A DNA stretch of 64,000 bases from Eleginops maclovinus (lineage: Eukaryota > Chordata > Actinopteri > Perciformes > Eleginopidae): assembly GCF_036324505.1 (NCBI RefSeq), contig NC_086356.1, positions 16,603,744 through 16,667,743 on the forward strand, in the 5' to 3' direction. Both the position numbers and the translations under genes were made by a program. Below the pieces are notes generated by a model, which was not told the origin of the DNA, did no database searches, and saw only the letters and a list, made by a program, of their open reading frames with translations. Shown piece by piece: positions 12,117-22,217 of the stretch (the stretch's first letter is position 1; each line of letters opens with the position of its first letter).

Positions 12117-12418
12117 GTATGCTTATCCACTGAAGCTTCAAGTCACATTAATATCAGCATTTTAGAAAATACAACTGTAATGCTAATAAAATTCTCAATG
12201 CAATTAGGCCAAGTACAGCTTTATGTCACACACAGACTAGCAGTGAGCAGAAAACATGCAGTGTTATGCTTATCCACTCAAGCTTCATGCAAGTTACATA
12301 ACATTGGCCTTTTAGAAAATATATATCAATAAAATGTATTATTATTATTAAAATAGAACTGTAATTGTGTTTTAACAACATTCTCAGTCAGTGTAAATAA
12401 GCTCAGTGCAGTTATGTA
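12117..12418. repeat. Diverged direct repeat of about 110-150 bp
   Basis: TATGCTTATCCACTGAAGCTTC at 12117 and TATGCTTATCCACTCAAGCTTC at about 12266 start two diverged copies. Both continue through TTTTAGAAAATA, AACTGTAAT and CAATGCAATTAG / CAGTGCAGTTATG. They lie just beyond the 3' end of the hAT remnant and may belong to its non-coding end. Confidence 0.6.
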
Positions 12419-13500
12419 TCACTTTTCACATCATCAGAAGTCCAAACTGGCATGTTACTCACCCAGGTTAGTGGGATGGCTGTGACTGAATACTGTCTGT
12501 GAGCTGCTTTGTAGTTTGGCTCATAGCTACTGACAGCTAGTCTGAGACAGTCTGTGAGGTGTCTGTACTTTGATTTAATTATTTTAATCTGTGAAAACAC
12601 CATTTCACAGAGGTAAGTGGAGCCAAAGTAGGCACTCACTCTTAGTGCACATGAGACGAGGAGGGGAAACTTCTCCCTGCTGACTATTCCCCAAAGGTTA
12701 CTGTCCCGTGATCTTGCTTTTAGCTCAATGTAATTTTGCAAATCAACCATCTCCATGTCAACCCCACTAGGCAGGGCAAATACCTGCTGAAATTTGGCAG
12801 CTACCTGTTCCACAGCAATTGTCAGGAATGGGTTTAAGACGAATGCAGCAACATCTTCGATGACGTCTAATTCACCAAAACGCCGACTGAACTCTGCTGC
12901 CACTTTGTCCAGGTGAACACAGTACTGCTCAGGGTGAAAAGCGTCCTTGTCACCGATGGCCTGTGACATTTTCTCTAGTTCGGGAAAGTGTGTCAGCCTT
13001 TACTGTAGTAAAATAAATTCTGTGTGACATGTCTTTTAACACTTGTCGATCCACGTCCCCGGACATTTCCTCGACCCTCCTCGACACTGTAGGCCCTGGG
13101 GCCCCGCTGGACACTGCGGAGCGCGGTTTTGATGTCGTCTTTGTTTTTGAAGCCGTTGAAAACCGTCTCTGCAGTGATGGCCATTGCCTCCTTGAATAAA
13201 TCGCCATCTGTAAAAGACTTCTTGTGTTTAGCCAGGTGACTAATAAGAAATGAAGCTTCAGTCGCAGCCTTATTTTGAGCAGCAGGTTTTGTGAAAAGCG
13301 ACTGCTGGGTCTTCAACCCCGCTTTCAGCTCAGCAACTTTCCTAACCCGGATTGCGTTCTTGGCGGGGAAACTGTCTTTGAATTTGTCGTGGTTGGTGTT
13401 GTGGTGCCGCTCCAGACTTCCTCTTTTAGACAGCGCTAGAGTTTGGTGGCAGAGCATACAAACACACTTGTCTTTCACCATGGTGAAAATGAATTCCTCT
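12412..13500 (-). pseudogene. Internally deleted ZBED/GTF2IRD2-like hAT transposase
   Basis: Read on the minus strand, 13500-13000 encodes a BED-type zinc finger (CMLC...H..NH pattern: VCMLCHQTLALSKRGSLERH) and the KVAELKAGLKTQQSLF linker typical of GTF2IRD2/FAM200-like hAT transposases. A frame change follows near VSRRVEEMSGDV. 12969-12412 encodes the C-terminal hAT region (CALRVSAYFGSTYLCEMVFS, a dimerisation-domain signature). The central catalytic part between VLKDM and the C-terminal region is absent, so this is an internally deleted, non-autonomous copy. Its 5' end is cut at 13505 by another repeat. Confidence 0.75.
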
Positions 13501-13504
13501 TCTC

Positions 13505-13690
13505 AGAGTTGTGGACTCGAGTCACATGACTTGGACTCGAGTCAGACTCGAGTCATGAATTTGATGACTTTAGACTTGACTTGACAAAATGACAGCATCC
13601 AACCAATCGAAGTACTGGAAAACCAATGAGGCGGAACAAACCATAAGGCGCCAAGTAGGTAACAATGATACCACGGGTAGTTTCAAACAC
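13505..13690 (+). repeat. CTCGAGTC-rich transposon end (CAGAGTTGTGG...)
   Basis: CAGAGTTGTGGACTCGAGTC (13505) is followed by repeated GACTCGAGTC and GACTTGACTTG phrases to about 13586, the usual end of a fish hAT-like family. It interrupts the BED-finger frame of the hAT remnant on its left. No matching opposite end or 8-bp duplication (CCTCTTCT expected) was found, and the right limit with the next hAT is inferred. Confidence 0.45.
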
Positions 13691-15299
13691 CGTCCAAAGG
13701 AAGATCAGCAAATCTTAGCTTTAACCCACGATCTTGTTTCAGTTCAGTTTGTTCCTCCTGCTCCTGTAAAGGCATGTCCTTTCCAACAACTGATGCTGAG
13801 CTGTATGGGTCCCTAACCCAGTCGAGACATTCAGTGGAGGCTGAAGAGAAATAAAAGGACAACTTCTCCTCCAGAGTTTTCAAATGTTTATCTATTACCT
13901 CGCACAGTGCAGCAGTGTGATCTTGCCGTTTGTCTGTGAGTGGGAACATCTCAAGGTTGGCACTTTGCACATGTTGTTGCCAGAGATGCACCTTTAAACG
14001 GAATCCGTTTATTTTATCTGTGCTTGTAAGCAGGTTTTCATTTCGGCCTTGCATCCGGGTGTTGAGTTCATTCAGATGATGAAATATATCTGCCAGGTAT
14101 GCCAGCTTGAAAACAGATTGGAGTAATCGGACCTCTCGTTCGTCACACCTTAAGTTCCTCCAGCAGCTCATACACACGGGCCAGCACCTTGCCGCGCAAC
14201 AACCATCGGACCTCCGTATGGAGCATAGGGCTGTATGCTCCGCTCCCATTTCCTCACACAAATATGCAAATATACGACTTTTCAAAGGTCGTGTCTTTAC
14301 AAAGTTCACTATGCGCACAACATCATCCAACACAGGAACTAGTTCCACTGGTAAAGTCTTCGCAACGAGGGCCTCACGGTGCAAAAAACAGTGTGTAGTA
14401 ATAAGATCAGAGTTTCTTTCCTTCACTCTGCTAACGAAGCCTTTGGTGCGCCCGACCATGGCTGCAGCTCCATCAGTGCAAACACTTGTGCAATTTTCCC
14501 ACGTTAGTCCTCCCTGGTCATGATATTCCGATGTGACCCGAAAAATCTCGTTGACTATGGCTTTGCAGGCAGGTAGTATTAATGTCTCTTCCACAGTGAG
14601 GGACTTTTTTGGCTATGAGTTCAGCAACTAGGTAACTAGCTTTGAGGGCTTTCTCATTTACCTTTGTGGTTTTTTTCATAAAAGTTGCCTGTTTCGCTGT
14701 GTTTTCCCGCAGGCGAACAAAATAGTCCATCGGCTTGTTTAGAAGCGACGGGTGTTTAGTGTGGAGATGGCGTTTAAGCTTGCTTGGCACCATGGCACTG
14801 TTGGACAGCTTCTCCCCACACACCAAGCATAATGGAGTCGGTGTTGTCTCATCCCCGGTGAAAGTAAATCCGAACGAAAGATAGCTCTCGTTGTATTGCC
14901 TCAAGCTCACCGTCTTTGCTTTCTTTTTACCACCACTTGTACTAGGGCCTTCATCTGGGTCAGAATGTTGTCCAGGGCCAAGTTCGGAGTTTGCACTTTT
15001 CCTTCTCCATCACCGTCACCACGACCTGTCGCAGGCGTCACTAAATCTCTTGTCTCTAAGAAGGAACGAGGCAATTATACCTGTTGCCACCCGGACGAAT
15101 ATTACATTACCCTGCCGGTAACTATATTACAGCACAGACACTCCACGATGGCATATTATTTGCAGATAATAATTAATAAATGTTCATTAAAAATAAATAA
15201 ATAAGACTAATGAAGTGCAATTGGATATTTTTTCACGACACACCTGACGATCTCTCACGGCAGACTAGTGAGCCGCGGCACAGTGGTTGAAAATCACTG
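13690..15299 (-). pseudogene. ZBED5-like hAT transposon, truncated and deleted
   Basis: On the minus strand the TIR at 15299 reads CAGTGATTTTCAACCACTGT, a Charlie-type hAT end. Coding remnants follow: a BED-like finger ([20 protein letters not shown], then HLHTKH; 14850-14770), then [14 protein letters not shown], and after a frameshift [13 protein letters not shown] joined directly to [11 protein letters not shown] (the segment normally between them is missing). Next come CTDGAAAMVGRTKGF and HCFLHREALVAKTLP, typical of the ZBED5/SCAND3 group. Another frameshift lies near 14190-14230. The frame ends at 13683-13690, where the C-terminal dimerisation region is lost. Non-functional. Confidence 0.75.
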
Positions 15300-15304
15300 C
15301 ATTA

Positions 15305-15911
15305 ATGGATAAGTTCACTATTTTGCACTTTGAGCCCCCTTTCTGGGTCGTCTTGGATGAAATAGAAATGTTGACGATTGGTCCAGTCTCCACCTTTTGG
15401 CTAATTTGGAATCACCCCCTGCTTCAGAATAGTTGGCTACAGGCATTCATAACATTGTCCTTAAAACAACCCTAAACATTCGTTTTCAAAGATGAGCAAC
15501 TCACCGAGTGGCAAGTGGTGTTCGTAGTTGTTTAAAAAAATATATCGGCCAAATATTTGGTTTCTATCCGTGTTATTTGCTATTATGGAACTAGCTATGT
15601 TTTCAGATACCTCACTGAGAAGGCTATTAACTTCCGCTTGATATTTGGAATACAAAATGGCAAATTTAACACGACAGAAACTGTATTTCGCTAAGACACT
15701 CGTTTTGGAGCATCACCACTAACCAGTGATCACTCGGTGAGTTGCTCATCTTTGAAAACGAACGTTTAAGGTTGATTTAAGGACCGCTTTATGAATGCCC
15801 TTACATGAAGCATTGGGGGACCAATCGTTAAAATGTCGGTGTCAAACACACTATTTCATCCTAGACAAACCAGAAATGGGGCTCAAAGTGCAAAATAGTG
15901 AACTTATCCAT
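15305..15911. repeat. Fold-back (snapback) element
   Basis: The left arm 15305-15510 (ATGGATAAGTTCACTATTTT...) and right arm 15731-15911 (...AAAATAGTGAACTTATCCAT) are long imperfect inverted repeats around a 220-bp loop. The inner arm ends match over the stretch CGTTTTCAAAGATGAGCAAC (15481-15500) and its complement. No coding capacity. This is a recurring fish MITE type. No clear target duplication was seen. Confidence 0.85.
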
Positions 15912-15922
15912 ACTCATATTGT

Positions 15923-16500
15923 AAAAGGATAGTTTAGGATTTTTTGAAGCGAGATTTTTTTTAGCAGCTAGTCAGTGGATCATACACAGTAGAATGCTGC
16001 CAGCAGCAAAACTAAAGCAAGCCTAATCAAATCAAGGTCAGTTTAATGTACTTTATATTATAAATGTGTACCATTTGAGCTTGCTGCCAGACGATTTTTT
16101 CCGATAGGAAAACTAAGTATATCTCACTCTCTCCGGCACACCAGATTCCATTGACAAAAATGGCTATTTTACTTTGCAGCACAAAGGAGTTGCTAGTCTA
16201 CTGCTGCCTCATTCAGGTCGTTTATGTAATTTAGGTAAATCACAACAAAGCTGAACTATCAACGAAGACATAGAATAGCACAATTGAACTTAATCATTGA
16301 GCCAGCAGTAGACCAGCAATTTCTGTGTGATGCAGGTAAAATGGCCGTTTTTGCCAATGGAATCAGGTGTGCTGGAGAGAGTGAATTAACAAGCATTCTT
16401 CAGTTTCCTGTCGGAAAGGGCTGCTTGATGGCAAGGTAAAGCAGGAACAATATAAATTAATATAGCAAGTGTACACTGAAAATGGAAATGTATTTTATCA
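15923..16500. repeat. Second fold-back element
   Basis: The inner arms 16123-16211 (TCACTCTCTCCGGCACACC...) and 16298-16384 (...GGTGTGCTGGAGAGAGTGA) are inverted repeats of nearly 90 bp around an 86-bp loop. Weaker complementarity extends outward to about 16079 and 16440. The outer boundaries are approximate. It directly abuts the fold-back element at 15305-15911 and precedes the hAT gene fossil. Confidence 0.7.
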
Positions 16501-17210
16501 ATGTAATGTTAAAACAAACACAATCTTACGGTATACAATACAATTCATAATAATACAGAAATAAATATTAACACATGTTAGCATTGATATATGAGGAGAT
16601 AGTTTCAGATGCAATTTATGTGTGGCTATAAGGGACTTTCTGACATCTGTTTTATATGCTTACCTGTTACAGATTTGAAGAATACCAGATGAGTAGAAGC
16701 ATCATAGATGAACCACAACAGCCTTCAATCTCACAATTCTTGGACAGTCGTGAAGCGCATTACAGCATGAGTCATCCACAGCAGAAGGCTATCAGTAACG
16801 CAATACTGTCGGACTTGATTATTGATTGCAACCTTCCCCTGTCTATTGTGGAACACAAGAGTTTTCGGCACTTTCTGACAGTAAGTACAGCCCAGTGTGT
16901 CGCAGAACGTTGACATCAAAAACAGAGAGCCTTGCTGGGGAGAGACGTTCAAGATTAAAAACTCAATTGAGCAACATGAGCATGTTTGTGGATGTTTGAG
17001 CACTGTGGACATTTGGTCTGACCGAAAGATGTGGGGATTCCTTGGTGTCACTGTCCACTGGATAGAGAAAGAGACAGCTAAAGAGAGGATACAGCTAAAT
17101 ACAAATCTCTTGGCCTGCAATTGCTTCAAAAGCTCACACACAGCTGAACGAATCTGTGACCAATTTGAGTCAATATGCGATGAATACAACATCAAAGATA
17201 AATTGGACTA

Positions 17211-19299
17211 CCATAATTTCCGGACTATTAAGCGCACCTGAATATAAGCCGCACCCACTGAATTAAAAAAATATATGTATTTTGTACATAAATAAGCCGC
17301 ACATGTCTATAAGCCGCAGGTGCCTACCGGTACATTGAAACAAATGAACTTTACACAGGCTTTAACGAAACACGGCTTGGAACAAAAATAAATAGGCCTT
17401 TAAACGAAACAAGGTATATCATACTCTCAATTCCCATTTATGATGGTTGACAAATCCTTTTGATACTTGGATGTGGTCACGAGTAGATCTATCCGAGACT
17501 TGTTTGAATTGAACTTTAAACCTGTATTTGAGCGTACATTAATGATTTTGGTCGGTTGTCACATCTCCCTTTATCCCTGGCAGGGACGGTCAATGCTGTT
17601 AAAATGAATATTCTCCCCAATTTCGTTGTTATTTTTCTGTTCTTTTTTACACGGCTTGTAACAAAAATAAATAGGCTTTAACGAAACACGGCTTGTAACA
17701 AAAATTTAAAAATAGCAGTAAACAGTAGCCTACCAAGAAAGTCATTGGTCACTATCTTCCTCCTCCTGTGCACTGAAACCACTGAAGTCATCTCCTTCGG
17801 TGTCGGAGTTGAATAACGTCAGAATTGCTTCATCCGATGTTGGATCGTCTTCATTGTCGCTCTCGTCACTTTCATCCGGAGGCAAATTCCCCGCTGAGCT
17901 CATGCTGCCCTCTTCAACACGCAGCAGTCCAGCCTTTCGAAACCCGTTGATGATAGTGGATTTTTTGATAATGCTCCACGCTGTCAGGACCCACTGGCAG
18001 ACTTTACCATAAGTTGCTGTTCGCATGCGGCCCGTTTTAGTGAAGGATTTCTCCCCACTTGTCATCCAAGCCTCCCACTGAACACGGAGCGCCACCTTAA
18101 ATGCACGATTTATACTGATGTCGAGTGGCTGCAAATACTTTGTTGTGCCCCCAGGAATCACAGCTGGAATTGAGTTTGTCCTCTTGATGGCTTCTTTCAC
18201 AGAATCTGTTATGTGGGCCCTCATGCTGTCCAACACGAGCAAAGCCTTGTTCTTGTGAAAGAATCCTCCCGGTCGCTTGCCGTAACACTCCGTATGCCAT
18301 TCATGCATTAGGCCTTCCGTCATCCATCCTTTCTTGTTGACTTTCACAACAATTCCTCTCGAGAATTTTTCTTTTGGCATCGTCATGTGTTTAAAAATCA
18401 ACATTGGTGGAAGCTTTTCTCCCGATGCCGTGCAGCTCAGAACACAGGTGAAGTGCGTTTTTTCATGCCCAGTTGTTTTCAGCGTGACTGATGATTCGCC
18501 TTTCCTGTTGACAGTCCGAGTGAGAGGCAGGTCAAACGTCAGAGGAACCTCATCCATATTTATGATGTTGTGCGGGCCGATGGAATGCTCCGCTATCTTT
18601 GCATCTGTGAATTTGTGGAAGTTTTAAACTTTTTCCCCGTAGTCGGGAGGGAGCTGCTGACACAGACTCATTTGTACCCTGATGGACAGGCCTTTACGTC
18701 TCATAAATCTTAGACACCACGATGGTCCACCTCTAAAATCCTCAAACTTCATTGCGGTGGCAATTGTTTTGGCTTTCAGTCGGATCTGCACAGTTGAAAC
18801 ACCTCGGCCGTCTGCTCTCTGTGTGTTGATCCAGTGTTCAAGCTCATTTTCTAGTTCGGGCCATCTGCTTTTCTTCCCTCTGAAAGCTTTTGTTGTCTTT
18901 TTGCACTGAGTTAGTTCCTCACGCTGCTGTTTCCAACGTCTTATCATCGACTCATTAAGGCCAAGCTCCCGTGCAGCAGCTCTATTTCCTTTTCCAACTG
19001 CCAGATCGATCGCCTTCAACTTGAAAGCTGCATCATATGCATTTCTCCGTTTCTTTGCCATGATGAGGGTGACAAAATGACTACTGTACTGTATCAGAAT
19101 GATGGGAAGTTTGAGCACGCTCGATTTACGTCACATTATGTGACGGTGCTCAGTTTTTTGTCAATTTTTTTCAAAATCCCATTTTGCGGCATCAAGCTTG
19201 TGAAAGCGGGAAAAATCCATAAATTAGCCGCGTCATTGTATAAGCTGCGAGGTTCAAAGTGTGGGAAAAAAGTTGCGGCTTATAGTCCGGAAATTACGG
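17211..19299 (-). mobile_element. Pogo-type DNA transposon, TA target duplication
   Basis: The 2089-bp element has terminal inverted repeats CCATAATTTCCGGACTAT (17211) and the complement of CCGTAATTTCCGGACTAT (ending 19299). TA flanks both sides (17209-17210 and 19300-19301). Its left subterminal region holds degenerate repeats of the phrase AAATAAATAGGC...TTTAACGAAAC (17380-17700). It carries one transposase gene on the minus strand. It sits inside the ZBED-like hAT fossil, and excision leaves GAC TAC ATT ATT AGT (DYIIS) in frame. Confidence 0.92.
17742..19061 (-). pseudogene. Pogo/POGK-like transposase with one nonsense codon
   Basis: From ATG at 19061 the frame runs 440 codons to the stop at 17742 and is open except for one TAA at 18626-18624 (codon 146). 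Domain order: psq-type HTH (residues 1-50, AAARELGLNESMIRRWKQQ), CENP-B-like HTH (about 60-140, WINTQRADGRGVSTVQI), then the DDE_1 domain with Asp170 (NMDEVP), Asp278 (LLVLDSMRAH) and Asp314 (YLQPLD), a DD35D spacing. The tail is acidic (DESDESDNEDD). Transposase of this family cuts at the TIRs and inserts at TA. The premature stop makes this copy inactive, although no frameshift is seen. Confidence 0.88.
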
Positions 19300-20304
19300 T
19301 ACATTATTAGTGACAATGCTGCTAACATGCGAAAGGCATTCACTGTGTGCTTCCCCAGTGAACAAGACATACCTGCAAACTCAGAAGGGCTGAAAAAGGT
19401 GACAACCCCCCCCCCCCCAGCCTTTGTACACGTTGCCTAGCAACGTCGCACATGCGCATTATATCCTGCTCCGCTCCGAGTTATAGTAGTAGGCTATTCA
19501 TGGGAAACGCATGAACAGCACGTTAAGATCTCGGCCAAGTCGTAATTAAAAGCAGTTCTTCATTATTTAAGTTAAGCGGCGGTAACGCCAGTGTTAAACA
19601 CGGTGTTAAACACGCAAATGCCGGTTGGTGTGCGTACGGCACTGAGTGTTTATCGGTCCACGGCCGTAATGAACGTGTCGCATTGGTCCATATGTAATGC
19701 GCACGTTCTGTGGTTCCCATTGGCATAGAGCTATTGAACATTAATTTTAACAAAGGATACGGATAACATATAGCCCACGGCAGTTTTGTCATTGTATGTA
19801 TAGCCTATATTTGTATTACGCTATCATCATTCAACATGTAGAATGAACGTGTAATCTATAGAGTCGATTTACATAGATAATTCACAACCATGAACCTAAT
19901 CTGGATCTTAAACCTGCCAATTGCCAACAATTGTTACAACATATAAAATATGTTTTCGTTTTTAGATCGCGTGTTTCAAAGGCATCTGCGTCTTGTGTAC
20001 ATAACACAGCGCAATATGACTGCTGTCATTTCCAACAGTGAAGCGTTATATGTGCTTACTGTAAACTAACTCTACACACGGTCGCCAGCGTTTGTAAGAT
20101 TTTGTTCGGAACTCCAAACTTTTCGTAGCTACTAAAAAGTTGATGAATGCGAAACCGAAATAATTGATCCGAACGGATCACGGATCAATGATGATCCGTT
20201 GCACCACTACTAGCTACTCACTAAACCACACACGGATGTGTATTTGTTCATTACGTGTTCGTTTTCATCCCTCTCATATCCGACCACAATGACATAGCTG
20301 CCAG

Positions 20305-21235
20305 CAGTGGCGGCTGGTGAACATTTTTTTTGGGGGGGGCGCAGTTGGGCAGCACGGTTTAAATAGCACTTTTTTTAGAGGTTTAGCTTAAGACAGTTGG
20401 TTAGGTGGCTGCGGCCACATTCGTGCTTCTTACATTTTTGTGTGAAGTGCTTTAGATCCTTCATCCCGGTTGTAGTCCAAAGTGTTTCAGTCCCAGGACT
20501 TTGAAATAACAGACAAGGGAAACAAAAAAAGGCATTGCTCACTGTACAACCAGCTAACCAATTCCGCTTAGCATACAAGTTTGAGGAGAAAGTCCGAGTG
20601 TAGGTTCTCCCGCGATCAGTGGTCGTCTGTTGAATGTTTAAATCCGGACGCTCGGGTCCCAAGTCTTTCAATTTCTTCTTTTCGACATCTGATAGTCGAT
20701 GAAACGGTGTTTTAAGTAGAGCTTGCACGGAGTTCTCAGCCATCGTTGTCGCCATATTCACTCAATCTAAGTTTCAGCTAGCTACGGTGCTGCTCTTTAC
20801 GCTTGTGGTTAGGGAATGATAACGATGCTGATTCGCCGAAATAGTCCAATCGCGTATCTAAGAATGTCACATTGAACTAAGAAACAATGCCATTGGCTGT
20901 GGGCGCAAAGATTTGCGCCCACAGATCTAAGTTTCATCCCCCAATGAAAAGCTATCCTTGCTAAAATGACTGAGAAAAGTATAAGCTCTCCTATAGACTC
21001 CCATGTTATCGGCGCCCACGGACGGTAGCCGACCTGCCTATTCTCAGAAAAGGCGAATGGCAATATATTATGTCCGGACACATTTTAGCGGTTCTTGACA
21101 GTGGTCTCCCATACACATTTAACCCATAAACACGGTACATTTCTTATTTCAATTATGTTGTATATATAACGTTTTTTAACTCAAAAAGTCAGGGTGGGCG
21201 GCGCCCAAGCGCCCACTATTGACGCACCGCCACTG
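20305..21235 (-). mobile_element. Small hAT element with 8-bp target duplication
   Basis: The 931-bp element begins CAGTGGCGGCTGGTG (20305) and ends CACCGCCACTG (21235). The 8-mer GCTGCCAG is duplicated at 20297-20304 and 21236-21243. It keeps only an N-terminal transposase piece (20761-20375), so it is an internally deleted non-autonomous hAT. Confidence 0.92.
20375..20761 (-). pseudogene. TTF-type zinc finger fragment of a ZMYM1-like hAT transposase
   Basis: A 128-codon open frame holds PFHRLSDVEKKKLKDLGPERP, then RTYTRTFSSNLYAKRNWLAG and the cysteine-containing FFCFPCLLF segment with a later KHEC, the pattern of TTF-type zinc fingers at the start of ZMYM1-like hAT transposases. The family continues for several hundred residues with the RNase H-like catalytic core and dimerisation region, all missing here. 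It probably survives as the 5' remnant of a deletion derivative. Confidence 0.7.
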
Positions 21236-22217
21236 GCTGCCAGTAATATCAGATAACAGGACGGATGCTGTGGAGATCAGCCTTCACAAACGTCTTCTTT
21301 TCGCATTGAACGAGGTGACGTAGAACGGGTCTAGCTAGGCTAACTTTAACACAATTCACTGAGGTTAGCTAGCAACCTAACAAGCTGATAAGCTTAAGCA
21401 TGTTAATACACTTTATTTGGCTCAAATAATTTTACTTCAGCAACGTTAAAATTATACAGCATACAATGTTTTTGCCAGATTAGCTGCTACTAGACCTACC
21501 TCAAAACTTGTATCTGTAACGTATCCCGAAAATTGTCCAGAAGAACCACTCGCTGACGACTGATCACTCCACTCCAAGAGGGACCGATGGGTAAAAGAAC
21601 GCGCGCTGTGGTTTATCTTGCTTATGATTGGTCGGTGGTCGTGGAACGAGTCATTTGAACAAAGATTTTATTTATTGTGAAGATAGCACACTTGTTTCTT
21701 GCTCATTATACAGTCGATTATACAGTCTATGGTTGGTCGGTCAGTCGTCGGTCAGACCCCCCCCCCCCCCCTAAAAAAAACTCTTCGGATCTACACGATT
21801 CACGTCAATGACATATTTTGAGTTGAAAACGGCGAATTTCGCCGAAAGGTGACTAGTTTGCAGGTATGACAAGAGGATGATGACGGAGATCATCTTGATG
21901 ACCCTGATCTCTGGTGTGACTTAACCCTGGAAGAACAGCAAACGGTAGATGCTGCTATGGCAAAGAAACAGCGCCTGCAGTGTTTTGCGCATACTCTTCA
22001 GCTGGTGGTGCGAGACGGTTTGAAAGAAACAAAAGTGGCATGTCCTTCTCTTTCCAAGTTATCAAAACTTAGGTCATTGCTGCACATAAGCACAACATTC
22101 AAAGATGTGTCTGATAGTGAATTTGGGGAACAGAAAGGCGTCCCTGCTGCAGTCAACACAAGATGGAACTCAACACTGAGGTAAGTAAAGGCAGTTCTCC
22201 AGTGTGATCATCTAAAG

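Larger units (their letters stand above)
19368..21868. mobile_element. Unclassified TIR element with 6-bp target duplication
   Basis: The 2501-bp segment begins CATACCTGCAAACT (19368) and ends with the exact complement AGTTTGCAGGTATG (21868). The flanking 6-mer ACAAGA is duplicated (19362-19367 and 21869-21874). Excision gives AGT GAA CAA GAG GAT GAT in the hAT host gene. C-runs lie near both ends (about 19407 and 21757), both on the plus strand. No transposase is encoded. About 0.9 kb of the interior is a later small hAT (20305-21235). It may be a non-autonomous hAT relative, but 6 bp is atypical for hAT (usually 8), so I leave the superfamily open. Confidence 0.8.

Noticed and set aside
22184..22210. 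Apparent splice donor CTGAG-GTAAGT in the hAT fossil
   Set aside because: Reading through gives VKAVLQCDHLKLCAILEKAG in the hAT family frame, so this is coding sequence with a TAA mutation, not an intron.
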